The position numbers and the translations under genes were made by a program. A model generated the notes under the pieces. It had not been told where the DNA came from. It saw only the letters and a list, made by a program, of their open reading frames with translations, and did not search any database. Below, one piece after another: positions 1 to 7,055 of a DNA stretch of 53,423 nt. Within the stretch, counting starts at the first letter, position 1. Each line of letters starts with the position of its first letter. Where the stretch lies: positions 89,680 to 143,102 of the forward strand of contig NZ_KI271289.1 in the NCBI RefSeq assembly GCF_000469385.1, in the 5' to 3' direction. Origin of the DNA: Leptotrichia sp. oral taxon 879 str. F0557. GTDB taxonomy: Bacteria; Fusobacteriota; Fusobacteriia; Fusobacteriales; Leptotrichiaceae.

Positions 1-30
1 GACCACCCCGATATCGAAGGGGACTAAAAC
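1..30 (+). CRISPR. Type VI-A CRISPR direct repeat (cut by window edge)
   Basis: The first 30 bases are a repeat with a CCCC...GGGG hairpin and the ending GGACTAAAAC. They match the copy at 1714-1743 except for G instead of A at base 10. The full repeat is 36 nt at 1708-1743, so six bases lie outside the window. I recall the same core as the Leptotrichia shahii Cas13a direct repeat. What follows (31-60) could be a last spacer, but no repeat closes it; instead a -10-like TATAAT at 42-47 leads into the gene at 136. Most of the array and cas13a are presumably upstream of the window. Confidence 0.85.
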
Positions 31-135
31 ATAAGGTATGATATAATAAAGTACATCGTTTTTTATACTTTAATTAGAATAATTAAATTTAATGTATAAA
101 AAATAACTCATAAATACTAAAAAAGGAGTTTAGAA

Positions 136-546
136 ATGAGTTTGTTAGATAAATCAAATCAAAATTTCGAGATAGCAGAGGATGCGGCTAAAAAAGGCTA
201 TTTTGATACAGCGGTTAGCAGATTATATTACAGCAGTTTTCAAAGAATGAACAATTTTATAGATCAAAGAAAAAGCAATAATGTACAAAAAATAACAACA
301 TCAGATAATCAAATATTAGGGATATTGGGAAAAGGGAATATAAATCAGCTCGGAAGTCACGAAAAAAAGTTTTTAGAATTGTGTCAATATGATAATAGTA
401 TGATAAGTATAATGAGTTATATCATTAATATGAAAATACAGAGAAAAATAGCAGATTACAAAGAGCAACATATTATAGAACAAGAATATCAAAATATAAA
501 AATACAAGCAGAGTTTATCAATAATTATATAGATAATAATTTATAA
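136..546 (+). CDS. HEPN-domain protein, possible toxin of a three-gene cassette
   Basis: A 136-residue all-helical protein of the HEPN superfamily. The first helical pair carries the typical FDTAVSRLYYSSF pattern (residues 23-35) and the last helices carry RKIADY (103-108) followed by a heptad-like tail. These are hallmarks of small HEPN proteins, many of which are RNases or partners of nucleotidyltransferases. The classical RX4-6H catalytic motif is not clear: the nearest His after Arg103 is His112. RNase activity is therefore uncertain. The start has a good AAAAAGGAG site. It is the first of three co-directional genes that sit between two CRISPR repeats; the next gene starts 24 nt after its stop. 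Confidence 0.75.
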   Translation: MSLLDKSNQNFEIAEDAAKKGYFDTAVSRLYYSSFQRMNNFIDQRKSNNVQKITTSDNQILGILGKGNINQLGSHEKKFLELCQYDNSMISIMSYIINMKIQRKIADYKEQHIIEQEYQNIKIQAEFINNYIDNNL

Positions 547-570
547 TATAAAATTTAGGAGGAGTTTGAA

Positions 571-1104
571 ATGGATGTAAAAGGAGTGTTTGAGAAGTTT
601 AAAAAGCAAATAAAAATATCTTATCCAGATATTTTGGTAGGTTTCGAAGAAATAGAGGAATATTACAGGGTTTATTATTATTTAAAAGGCTTTAATATTA
701 AAGATATGAATTTTCATAAAATAATGGGTACTGCTATATTAGAAACTTTTTATGAAAACGGGATTTTTAATTTAGGTCAGACTTTTATCAGCTTGGAAGA
801 AGCCAAAAAAGTTTTTCCAGAGTTAAATAAAGAAATAATAATTTCGCGAATGGATTTAACTAAAGAATATAGAAGAGAATTAAAAATGATGGTTGCAATT
901 GAAGAAAAGATGAAAATAGAACTTGAAAAAATAAGGGATAAAGAAAGAATTATAAAAGAATTTGAAATTGAAAAAAATACAAATGAATTTAATAATGAAA
1001 TCAAAAAATTTATAAATAAATTGAATATTACAAATGCAGAAAAATATCTAGAAAGCTTAAGTTGGGACAATAAAAAAGTTTCTGGATTATCTTCGGCAGC
1101 TTAG
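571..1104 (+). CDS. Unknown protein, middle gene of HEPN/SecB-like cassette
   Basis: I do not recognise this 177-residue protein. The N-terminal half (about 1-85) looks compact and is rich in Tyr and Phe. Residues about 100-150 are a charged Lys/Glu helix, likely a coiled coil. The last 20 residues form a separate uncharged tail that contains SLSW and ends GLSSAA. The site TTAGGAGGAG precedes the ATG. It lies between a HEPN gene and a SecB-like gene. By analogy with toxin-antitoxin-chaperone systems, it could be the antitoxin whose C-terminal tail is held by the chaperone. That role is inference only. Confidence 0.6.
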   Translation: MDVKGVFEKFKKQIKISYPDILVGFEEIEEYYRVYYYLKGFNIKDMNFHKIMGTAILETFYENGIFNLGQTFISLEEAKKVFPELNKEIIISRMDLTKEYRRELKMMVAIEEKMKIELEKIRDKERIIKEFEIEKNTNEFNNEIKKFINKLNITNAEKYLESLSWDNKKVSGLSSAA

Positions 1105-1117
1105 AAAGGACAAGAAA

Positions 1118-1585
1118 ATGGATAAAAATAGAGGCGAGAGAAATATAATGGAACAAAAAAATAATCCTAAAATTTCTTTTGAAAATTATAGAATAAATAA
1201 ATTGCTATTAAGAGATTTAGAAGAGGGGGAAAAAGAAGGGCAAATTGGAATATCTATTGGTTTGAATGATAAAAAAAATCAAGTAAAGCTTGGCATAGAC
1301 ATAACGACAAAAACTAGATTTGTAGAAATAGAAATGCTAGGGGTATTTGAATTTGATGAAAAAACACCAGAAGATGAAAAAGAAAAATTTTTAGAAATAA
1401 ACGGAGCAGCAATACTTTACCCTTATATTAGAGCATATATTTCGACTATAACCTCGTTTAATAAAGAGGGAAACGCTTTAATAATACCAACTATAAATTT
1501 CCAAAGTTTGTATGAAGAACGAGTAAAAAAGCAAAAAGAAAAATCTAAAACAAATACAAAAAAGACAAATACTAAAGCAAAATAG
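1118..1585 (+). CDS. SecB-like chaperone
   Basis: A 155-residue protein of the SecB fold. After a beta-rich N-terminal part it has GAAILYPYIRAYIST (residues 96-110) and LIIPTINF (121-128). These correspond to the conserved SecB helix and the following PxxF/LPxINF strand. The C-terminus is a Lys/Thr-rich tail. SecB is a holdase for export in Proteobacteria, but SecB-like proteins elsewhere often serve as chaperones of toxin-antitoxin pairs. SecA in this window lacks the zinc tail that binds SecB, and the gene sits 13 nt behind an unknown small gene, so the second role is more likely. GAAAGGAC precedes the ATG. A second ATG lies at codon 11. Confidence 0.75.
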   Translation: MDKNRGERNIMEQKNNPKISFENYRINKLLLRDLEEGEKEGQIGISIGLNDKKNQVKLGIDITTKTRFVEIEMLGVFEFDEKTPEDEKEKFLEINGAAILYPYIRAYISTITSFNKEGNALIIPTINFQSLYEERVKKQKEKSKTNTKKTNTKAK

Positions 1586-1606
1586 AGCCTAATGATTCTT
1601 TTTTCT

Positions 1607-1634
1607 TTGAAATTTCTTTCAAATGAGGTATAAT
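1607..1634 (+). promoter_or_regulatory. Promoter of the 15-codon mini-ORF
   Basis: TTGAAA (1607-1612), a 16-bp spacer and TATAAT (1629-1634). A palindrome, TTTGAAA-4-TTTCAAA, covers 1606-1623 from the -35 into the spacer and could be an operator. Confidence 0.5.
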
Positions 1635-1661
1635 ATATTAAAAATTTAAAGGAGTTGAAAA

Positions 1662-1709
1662 ATGGCAGCATTTATTGTTATATTAAGTATCTTTTTTGGG
1701 ATAATATGA
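1662..1709 (+). CDS. 15-codon hydrophobic mini-ORF ending at CRISPR repeat
   Basis: The ATG follows AAAGGAG at a spacing of 7 and its own promoter. It encodes MAAFIVILSIFFGII and stops at a TGA (1707-1709) that overlaps the first bases of the 36-nt repeat at 1708. It is either a tiny membrane peptide of the type I toxin kind or the start of a membrane-protein gene cut off by the array. The strong signals are visible; expression and function are inference. Confidence 0.35.
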   Translation: MAAFIVILSIFFGII

Positions 1710-1809
1710 TATAGACCACCCCAATATCGAAGGGGACTAAAACATATAGTTTGTCCTATGCCTTTTAAAGGTTGATACAGACCACCCCAATATCAAAAAC
1801 TGAAAAAAA
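1708..1809 (+). CRISPR. Repeat - 30-nt spacer - degenerate terminal repeat (type VI-A)
   Basis: A full 36-nt repeat (1708-1743, GATATAGACC...GGACTAAAAC) is followed by a 30-nt spacer (1744-1773). A second repeat copy (1774-1809) keeps its first 21 bases nearly intact (one change, GATACAG) but has lost the 3' half that closes the hairpin. Loss of the 3' half is usual at the trailer end, so the array is read left to right. It is separated from the copy at 1-30 by 1.7 kb of genes. Confidence 0.85.
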
Positions 1810-1869
1810 TAGATTTTATTTATAGGGTTAATTTTGGTTTACAAATATAAAAAAATGGAGGAAACCAAA

Positions 1870-2055
1870 ATGAAAAAAATTTTTGTGATTTTGACATTGG
1901 TATTTGTTAGTGTAAATACATTTTCAGAAACATTGAATTTCAAGAATTGTAAGGAAGCACGTGCAAAAGGCTACAAAAATATAAAAAAAGGCGAACCAGG
2001 ATATGCAAAACATTTAGACAGGGATAAAGATGGTATAGCTTGTGAAAGTAAATAA
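1870..2055 (+). CDS. Secreted Excalibur-domain peptide
   Basis: A 61-residue protein with an N-terminal signal peptide (about 1-20, ending VNTFS) and then an Excalibur calcium-binding domain. That domain shows NFKNCKEARAKG, then GEPGYAKHLDRDKDGIACE. The two Cys and the DxDxDG loop are all present. The family is extracellular and resembles an EF-hand loop held by a disulfide. I chose the ATG at 1870 because GGAGG sits 8 nt before it; an in-frame ATG upstream at 1834 has no such site. It is followed by its own terminator and has no operon partner. Confidence 0.88.
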   Translation: MKKIFVILTLVFVSVNTFSETLNFKNCKEARAKGYKNIKKGEPGYAKHLDRDKDGIACESK

Positions 2056-2064
2056 ATTAAATGT

Positions 2065-2098
2065 AGAGTTGTTTCTTGATTGAGATAACTCTTTTTTT
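2065..2098 (+). terminator. Terminator after Excalibur gene
   Basis: AGAGTT...AACTCT stem with an inner TTTC/GAGA extension, followed by seven T. Confidence 0.8.
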
Positions 2099-2233
2099 GA
2101 AATTAGCAGATGATTGGAATGAAACAGATAAACTATTAAATATAAAAAATTGAAAGGAACATTTTTTTAATATATTTTTGTAACAAATGTTTGACATCTA
2201 TACACATCTATACAAAAGAAATTAAATATTAAA

Positions 2234-2262
2234 TTGACAAATTGAAAAAATTATGTTATTAT
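2234..2262 (+). promoter_or_regulatory. tRNA-Lys promoter
   Basis: Consensus TTGACA (2234-2239), a 17-bp spacer, then TATTAT (2257-2262), about 30 nt before the tRNA. Confidence 0.8.
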
Positions 2263-2292
2263 ACTTGAGGATTGTTAAATTAGTTATATAAT

Positions 2293-2369
2293 GGGACTGT
2301 AGCTCAACTGGTCAGAGCAACCGACTCTTAATCGGTAGGTTGTGGGTTCGATCCCCACCAGTCCCACCA
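2293..2369 (+). tRNA. tRNA-Lys (CTT)
   Basis: A complete cloverleaf. The acceptor arm is GGGACTG/CAGTCCC and the anticodon stem ACCGA/TCGGT encloses loop CTCTTAA with anticodon CTT. The T arm is GTGGG-TTCGATC-CCCAC. The 3' CCA is encoded. It reads AAG codons, which are rare in this AT-rich genome next to AAA. Confidence 0.97.
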
Positions 2370-2401
2370 TCATCTTCTATAAAATAAAATATTAATGTGT
2401 G

Positions 2402-2430
2402 ATAAGAGTTTTTAGGCTCTTATTTTTTTT
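2402..2430 (+). terminator. tRNA terminator
   Basis: Stem ATAAGAG/CTCTTAT (2402-2408 with 2417-2423) followed by a run of T. Confidence 0.85.
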
Positions 2431-2554
2431 TAAAATCTTGCTTAACAAGTGATACAACAGAACTGATTATAAATTTACATAAAAAAATTAAATTTTTCTC
2501 AGCTATTGCAAAACACCTTGAGAAAAGCATCGAATATAGAATAAGATTTATTGG

Positions 2555-2593
2555 AATCACAGTTATTAATTTAGCTGTGATTTTTGTTTTTTA
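2555..2593 (+). terminator. Rho-independent terminator without an obvious gene
   Basis: Stem AATCACAG/CTGTGATT (2555-2562 with 2575-2582) and a T-rich tail. No convincing gene lies between this and the tRNA terminator, so it may end a small RNA or be the relic of a lost gene. Confidence 0.6.
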
Positions 2594-2603
2594 AATGAAA
2601 AGT

Positions 2604-2879
2604 GTGATATAATTTATTAAATTAAAGTATGTTTATATTAAATACCATTTAAGAAATAAAAAAGCATTATTAAACATAATATTTTTAAATAAAGCTAAAA
2701 AAGCCTTTAAGGTCGGTATTTAATAATAAAATTTAATTAAAAGATATTTTAACAGTTAATAGCATAGTCTTGTAAAAAAATAACTTTAATTTCATGAATT
2801 TTTTGATTTCTACTGTTTAAATGGGAAATAGTATCAGGTATTCAATTTAAGAGAAAAAATTTTAAAAGGAGCTTCATTT
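2604..2879 (+). other. Non-coding region with a long-range 11-bp inverted repeat
   Basis: The 510-nt stretch between tRNA-Lys and the lipoprotein gene holds no good ORF. A -10-like GATATAAT lies near 2605. TATTAAATACC at 2636-2646 pairs perfectly with GGTATTTAATA at 2715-2725, and 68 nt lie inside. The arms could close a structured RNA or leader. The rest, up to AAAAGGAG before 2880, shows nothing else I can name. Confidence 0.4.
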
Positions 2880-3893
2880 ATGAAAAAATTTATTTTAAAA
2901 ATAACAATATTGTTAATGATAGTAATTATGGCGGCTTGCGGAAAGAATGGAGATAAAGATGTAAAAATGGAAAATAAAAAGCAAAAGCAAAATGAAAGTG
3001 AAAGTATTGCTGAAAAGCCTAAAAATCAATATGTAGCAGATAAAGGGAAAGTGTATTATGATGGAAAAGTTGTAAAAGGGGCTAAGGCTGGTACGTTTGA
3101 ATGGATTGAAGGGACTTGGTACGGAAAAGATGAGAATAATGTCTATTTTGAAGGGAAGAAAATTGGAAAATTAGAAGGCAAGCCGATTGAGAGAGTAAAT
3201 AATTATTTGGTAAAGTCGGGGAATGCCCTTTATTATTTTTATTGGAAAATTGATAATTTGAAAAACAGTAAGATTGAAATAATTGCGAATAAGGAAGACG
3301 GAGCTGAATATTATATTAAAGATGGGAAAAATGTTTACTTTTTAGAAAGAAATATTAATTTTCCTGAATTTGACGGGAAATTAATTTTACTAAGGAATAT
3401 TGAATATAATACATTTGAAGTGATTAATAAAAAATATTTTAGATATGTAAAAGACAAAACAGGAATTTATTATGTTGCAAATGGGAAGGCGGATGAATTG
3501 AAAGGACTGGATAAAAATAGTTTTAAAATCATTGATTTTGTCTTTTCTGCGGATAAGAATAGGGTGTACTATAGGGGAATTAAGCTGGAAAAGATTTTAT
3601 CTAATGGATTTGAAGTTGTGGGAAATGTTTATGATGTGAGTTATTATCTGAAAGATAGAGACAAGGTGTATTTTTTGAACGAAGTATCCGAATTAAGTGT
3701 TGTAGAAAAGGCAGATTCAAAGACTTTTTCGTTGATAGACGATTTGTATTCAAAGGATAAAAATAATATTTTTTGCGATGGAAAGATTTTGGAAGGAGCT
3801 GATGTCAAGAGTTTTAAAGTATTTTATGATTCAGATGTAGAAACAGCGAAAGATAGCAAGCATGGATATGATAACTGTTATTCTGTGAGATAG
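2880..3893 (+). CDS. DKNYY-family lipoprotein
   Basis: A 337-residue lipoprotein. A hydrophobic signal is followed by lipobox MAAC with the acylated Cys at residue 20. The mature part is built of repeats of about 35-50 residues, each with a DKN-x-V/I-Y-Y/F type core (for example KDENNVYFEGKKI, KDKTGIYYVANGK, ADKNRVYYRG, KDKNNIFCDGKIL). This is the DKNYY family, which is common in Fusobacteria and of unknown function. It is anchored to the envelope. It ends CYSVR, much like the next gene (CRIVK), which starts 26 nt later, so the two form a tandem paralogue pair and probably one operon. Confidence 0.88.
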   Translation: MKKFILKITILLMIVIMAACGKNGDKDVKMENKKQKQNESESIAEKPKNQYVADKGKVYYDGKVVKGAKAGTFEWIEGTWYGKDENNVYFEGKKIGKLEGKPIERVNNYLVKSGNALYYFYWKIDNLKNSKIEIIANKEDGAEYYIKDGKNVYFLERNINFPEFDGKLILLRNIEYNTFEVINKKYFRYVKDKTGIYYVANGKADELKGLDKNSFKIIDFVFSADKNRVYYRGIKLEKILSNGFEVVGNVYDVSYYLKDRDKVYFLNEVSELSVVEKADSKTFSLIDDLYSKDKNNIFCDGKILEGADVKSFKVFYDSDVETAKDSKHGYDNCYSVR

Positions 3894-3919
3894 TTAAAAG
3901 TGAAAAAAGGAGAATTTTT

Positions 3920-5290
3920 ATGAGAAGCACTGTTTTAAGAATATTAGGTTTGTTAATTTTAATAGGAAATGCGGGATTTTCTGAATACATTATTGAAAAT
4001 GGTAAAATTTATTATAATGAGGATTATCATAAAACTTTGGTTGTAAAGCGGATAAATGATGAAAAAAGTGAAAAATATTTAACAAAAAGTCCCGATTTAA
4101 AGAGTTTTAAAATTTTGAATGAGAATTTTGCGAAAGATAAGGATACTATTTATTATAAGGAATATGATATTTTGGAGGCAGATATAAATAGTTTTGAAAT
4201 ATTGGATGAAGATACCGGAAAAGACAAAAATTATATTTATTTATATGGGCAGACTGTACGGTATGAAAATAGTGGCGAGCCGATAGATTTGAAAAAAGTT
4301 AATTTTTATGAGAATTCTAAGGGTAAAATGGATTATTTTAGAAATAAAAATGGCATCTATGTTTTGCAAGGAATGTATGCAGAAAAAGTTGACAACGTGG
4401 ATAAAAGGACTTTTGAAGATTTAGGTGGAGGCTTTGGGAGAGATAAAAACTGGATTTATTCTGGGAAAATGAAATTAAGAAATATAGACAGGGAAAGTTT
4501 TGAAAATATTGGTGATGGATATATAAAGGATAAGAATGGTATTTATAGAGATACAGAAGTAATTTTTTATGATAGTGATGATTTCTATAATATTTCAAGG
4601 TTGGAAAATGTTGATAAAGAGAGCTTTGAGAATATTGGAGAGGGATATTCAAAAGACAAAAATAACATTTACTACAATAATGAAAAATTTAAGAATATAG
4701 ATGTAAAAACTTTTCAATTAATGGGTAATGGTTTTTCAAAGGATAAAAATAATGTTTATTTTGAAAAAAATAAAATTGAAGGAGCAGAAGCAAAAACTTT
4801 TCAAATAGTGGATAATTTCTTTGAAAAAGATAAAAGTAATGTTTTTTACAAAGAATATAAATTAAAAAACATAAGCCCAATTGAATTTCAGACACTATAT
4901 ATGAGTAAAAATGCTAATGTTGCATATGCAATATTTTTTAAAAATAAGGATGGAGTATTTAAGCTGTTAATTGAAGATCCGTTTGATTTGACGAAAAATA
5001 AGATTGTAAAATTGAATGTAGATAAGGATAGTGTAAAAATACTTAGTAAAAATTATTATAAAGATAGAAATAATGTTTATTGTAATGACAAAGTGCTAAA
5101 AGGTGCTGATGTAAAAACTTTTGAAATGATAGGAAATGATAAGGATGAAGCAATGGATGAATTTATAGATGCTTTGGAAAATATTTTTGATGATTCTGGT
5201 TCACTAGAAAAAAGCAATGAAATTAAAAATAGCTCAATTACAGCACAGGACAAAAATCATAAATATGAATATTGTAGAATTGTGAAATAA
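3920..5290 (+). CDS. DKNYY-family secreted protein
   Basis: A 456-residue paralogue of the preceding lipoprotein, but with an ordinary signal peptide (cleavage near GNAGFSEY) and no lipobox Cys. Its repeats follow the pattern 'D-SFxxLxxxFxKDKNNVYYxxxKL' at least eight times. Typical cores are SKDKNNIYYNNEK, SKDKNNVYFEKNK and EKDKSNVFYKEYK. A beta-propeller-like or stacked beta structure is plausible. Function unknown. AAAAGGAG precedes the ATG. Confidence 0.87.
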   Translation: MRSTVLRILGLLILIGNAGFSEYIIENGKIYYNEDYHKTLVVKRINDEKSEKYLTKSPDLKSFKILNENFAKDKDTIYYKEYDILEADINSFEILDEDTGKDKNYIYLYGQTVRYENSGEPIDLKKVNFYENSKGKMDYFRNKNGIYVLQGMYAEKVDNVDKRTFEDLGGGFGRDKNWIYSGKMKLRNIDRESFENIGDGYIKDKNGIYRDTEVIFYDSDDFYNISRLENVDKESFENIGEGYSKDKNNIYYNNEKFKNIDVKTFQLMGNGFSKDKNNVYFEKNKIEGAEAKTFQIVDNFFEKDKSNVFYKEYKLKNISPIEFQTLYMSKNANVAYAIFFKNKDGVFKLLIEDPFDLTKNKIVKLNVDKDSVKILSKNYYKDRNNVYCNDKVLKGADVKTFEMIGNDKDEAMDEFIDALENIFDDSGSLEKSNEIKNSSITAQDKNHKYEYCRIVK

Positions 5291-5363
5291 ACTTCAATTT
5301 TTTTAAAATTAAAATTTTAATTTATAAAATTTGTTATAAAAATGATTTAATTACAAAAATATC

Positions 5364-5392
5364 TTGACATGAAAATAAATTAATGATAATAT
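5364..5392 (+). promoter_or_regulatory. Promoter of the symporter gene
   Basis: TTGACA (5364-5369), a 17-bp spacer and TAATAT (5387-5392), 50 nt before the ATG. Confidence 0.65.
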
Positions 5393-5442
5393 TTGTATAT
5401 GAAAATTTTAAGAATGAATTTTAAATAAAATTAGGAGGGAAA

Positions 5443-6816
5443 ATGACAGCGATAGTATTTTCAAGTATATGGATAGTGATTTTGATTTTACTGTTCTTTT
5501 TATTGATTCATATAAATGTGAATTTAAAGAAAAAATTTAAGTTTTCTACAAGGATAATAATTTCTACAGTATTGGGATTTGCTGTGGGAATTGTATTTCA
5601 ATCAACGTTAGGATTAGTGGGAGCGGCTGAGCATGAGGTTGTTATAAAGAATGTGACAAATGCAGCTTCGTTAGTAGGGAGAGGATTTACGAGCCTTTTA
5701 AAAATGATAGTTATTCCGTTAGTTGGGCTATCTGTTTATAATTCGATAATTAATTCTAAAAATAATGAGAATTTGAAGAAACTGACCATAAAATCAGTAA
5801 TTTATTATACAGCGACTGTAGCTATTTCGGCGATTATTGGAATTGTAGTTGCAATGACATTTAAGCTGGGAGTTGGAATGAAATTGCCTGAAGGAATGGA
5901 AGCATGGGCTGGAAAAGGGGAATATAAAGGTCTTGTTGATGTTGTAGTCTCGTTTATACCGTCAAATATTTTTAAGGCTATGACAGAAACAAGTGTTATT
6001 GGAGTAGTGATATTTACAGCGTTTTTAGGATTTGCAACAAACCGAGTTGGATTAAAAAATCCTGAGAAAATAAAACCTTTGAAGGACGTAACAGAAGCAT
6101 TGTTTTCAGTAATGACAAGCGTTACGATTACAATAATAAAAATAATTCCGTATGGAGTTGCGGCATTGATGTTTGATTTGACAGCTTCTTATGGGCTTGA
6201 AGTATTTAAAAATCTTGTTACATATCTGATTGTAATGTTTATTTCATTAGGACTGGTTGTAATAATGCAATCTTTAAATCTTGCAATACACGGTGTAAAT
6301 CCACTAAGATATTACAAGAAAGTAACAGCACCGTTAGTTCTATCATTTACAACAACTTCAAGCATGGGAACTTTACCTGTAACAATTGAAACATTGGAAA
6401 AAGAAGTAGGAGTAAGTTCACCAACAGCAAACTTTACGGCAACACTAGGGACAACAATAGGAATGAATGGTTGTGCAGGAGTATTTCCGGCAGTAATAGC
6501 AATAATGATTGCCAATATGAACGGCATTGCAATTACTCCAGTATTTCTAATAAGCCTTATAACAGTAATCGCATTAGGATCGTTTGGTATGGCAGGAGTA
6601 CCAGGAACAGCCTATATTGCAGCGACAGTCGTACTAGGTGGAATGGGATTACCTTTTGCTCCAGTAGCTTTAGTACTGCCAATTGACTCAATAATAGATA
6701 TGGGACGTACAGCAATAAATGTAAACGGTGCAATGGTAGTTTCGACTGTTGTAGACAAAGAAATGGGAACTTTTAATGAAGAAGTTTTTAAAGGGGAAAG
6801 AATAAGTGAAGCATAA
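5443..6816 (+). CDS. Dicarboxylate/amino acid:cation symporter (cystine-type)
   Basis: A 457-residue transporter of the DAACS/SDF family with about eight membrane segments and two re-entrant loops. The substrate signature is clear: SFTTTSSMGTLPVTIETL (the serine-rich HP1 loop), GTTIGMNGCAGVFPA (TM7) and GMAGVPGTAY (HP2). The N-terminal membrane segment followed by NVNLKKKFKFSTR, and the length, fit the TcyP L-cystine subgroup of Bacillus better than GltP. Substrate assignment is inference. It is monocistronic, with TTAGGAGGG before the ATG and a terminator after it. Confidence 0.9.
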   Translation: MTAIVFSSIWIVILILLFFLLIHINVNLKKKFKFSTRIIISTVLGFAVGIVFQSTLGLVGAAEHEVVIKNVTNAASLVGRGFTSLLKMIVIPLVGLSVYNSIINSKNNENLKKLTIKSVIYYTATVAISAIIGIVVAMTFKLGVGMKLPEGMEAWAGKGEYKGLVDVVVSFIPSNIFKAMTETSVIGVVIFTAFLGFATNRVGLKNPEKIKPLKDVTEALFSVMTSVTITIIKIIPYGVAALMFDLTASYGLEVFKNLVTYLIVMFISLGLVVIMQSLNLAIHGVNPLRYYKKVTAPLVLSFTTTSSMGTLPVTIETLEKEVGVSSPTANFTATLGTTIGMNGCAGVFPAVIAIMIANMNGIAITPVFLISLITVIALGSFGMAGVPGTAYIAATVVLGGMGLPFAPVALVLPIDSIIDMGRTAINVNGAMVVSTVVDKEMGTFNEEVFKGERISEA

Positions 6817-6917
6817 TAAAATTTTTAAAGCAGTAAATTTATAGTTGCTCCTAAAATTTTTGCTTTGTCTATGTTATTAATAAATCTGTAATTAGATAAG
6901 TAATTTAATGGGTTAAT

Positions 6918-6966
6918 AAGGATTGATTCCTGTGTAAAACAGGAGTTGATCCTTTTAATTTTTCTA
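6918..6966 (+). terminator. Terminator after symporter
   Basis: Stem AAGGAT...CCTGT gtaaa ACAGG...ATCCTT followed by TTTTAATTTTT. Confidence 0.75.
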
Positions 6967-6985
6967 AAAATAAAAATTAAATATA

Positions 6986-7013
6986 TTGACTAAAATTTAA
7001 TACAAGGTATAAT
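6986..7013 (+). promoter_or_regulatory. Promoter of YARHG gene
   Basis: TTGACT (6986-6991), a 16-bp spacer, TATAAT (7008-7013). Confidence 0.65.
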
Positions 7014-7055
7014 TTATAATGAAAAACAAAAAAATAGAAAATAGGAGTGGTTGCT

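Noticed and set aside
31-60. Possible last spacer after the repeat at 1-30
   Set aside because: No closing repeat follows and the stretch holds a -10-like TATAAT for the next gene, so I did not list it as a spacer.
2406-2594. An open frame of about 62 codons without an ATG after the tRNA, ending in a hydrophobic stretch
   Set aside because: It runs through both terminators, has no start codon or ribosome binding site, and its end is the terminator hairpin read as codons.
7047-7055. GTG start for the YARHG-domain protein
   Set aside because: It overlaps the AGGAG site that correctly spaces the ATG at 7056.
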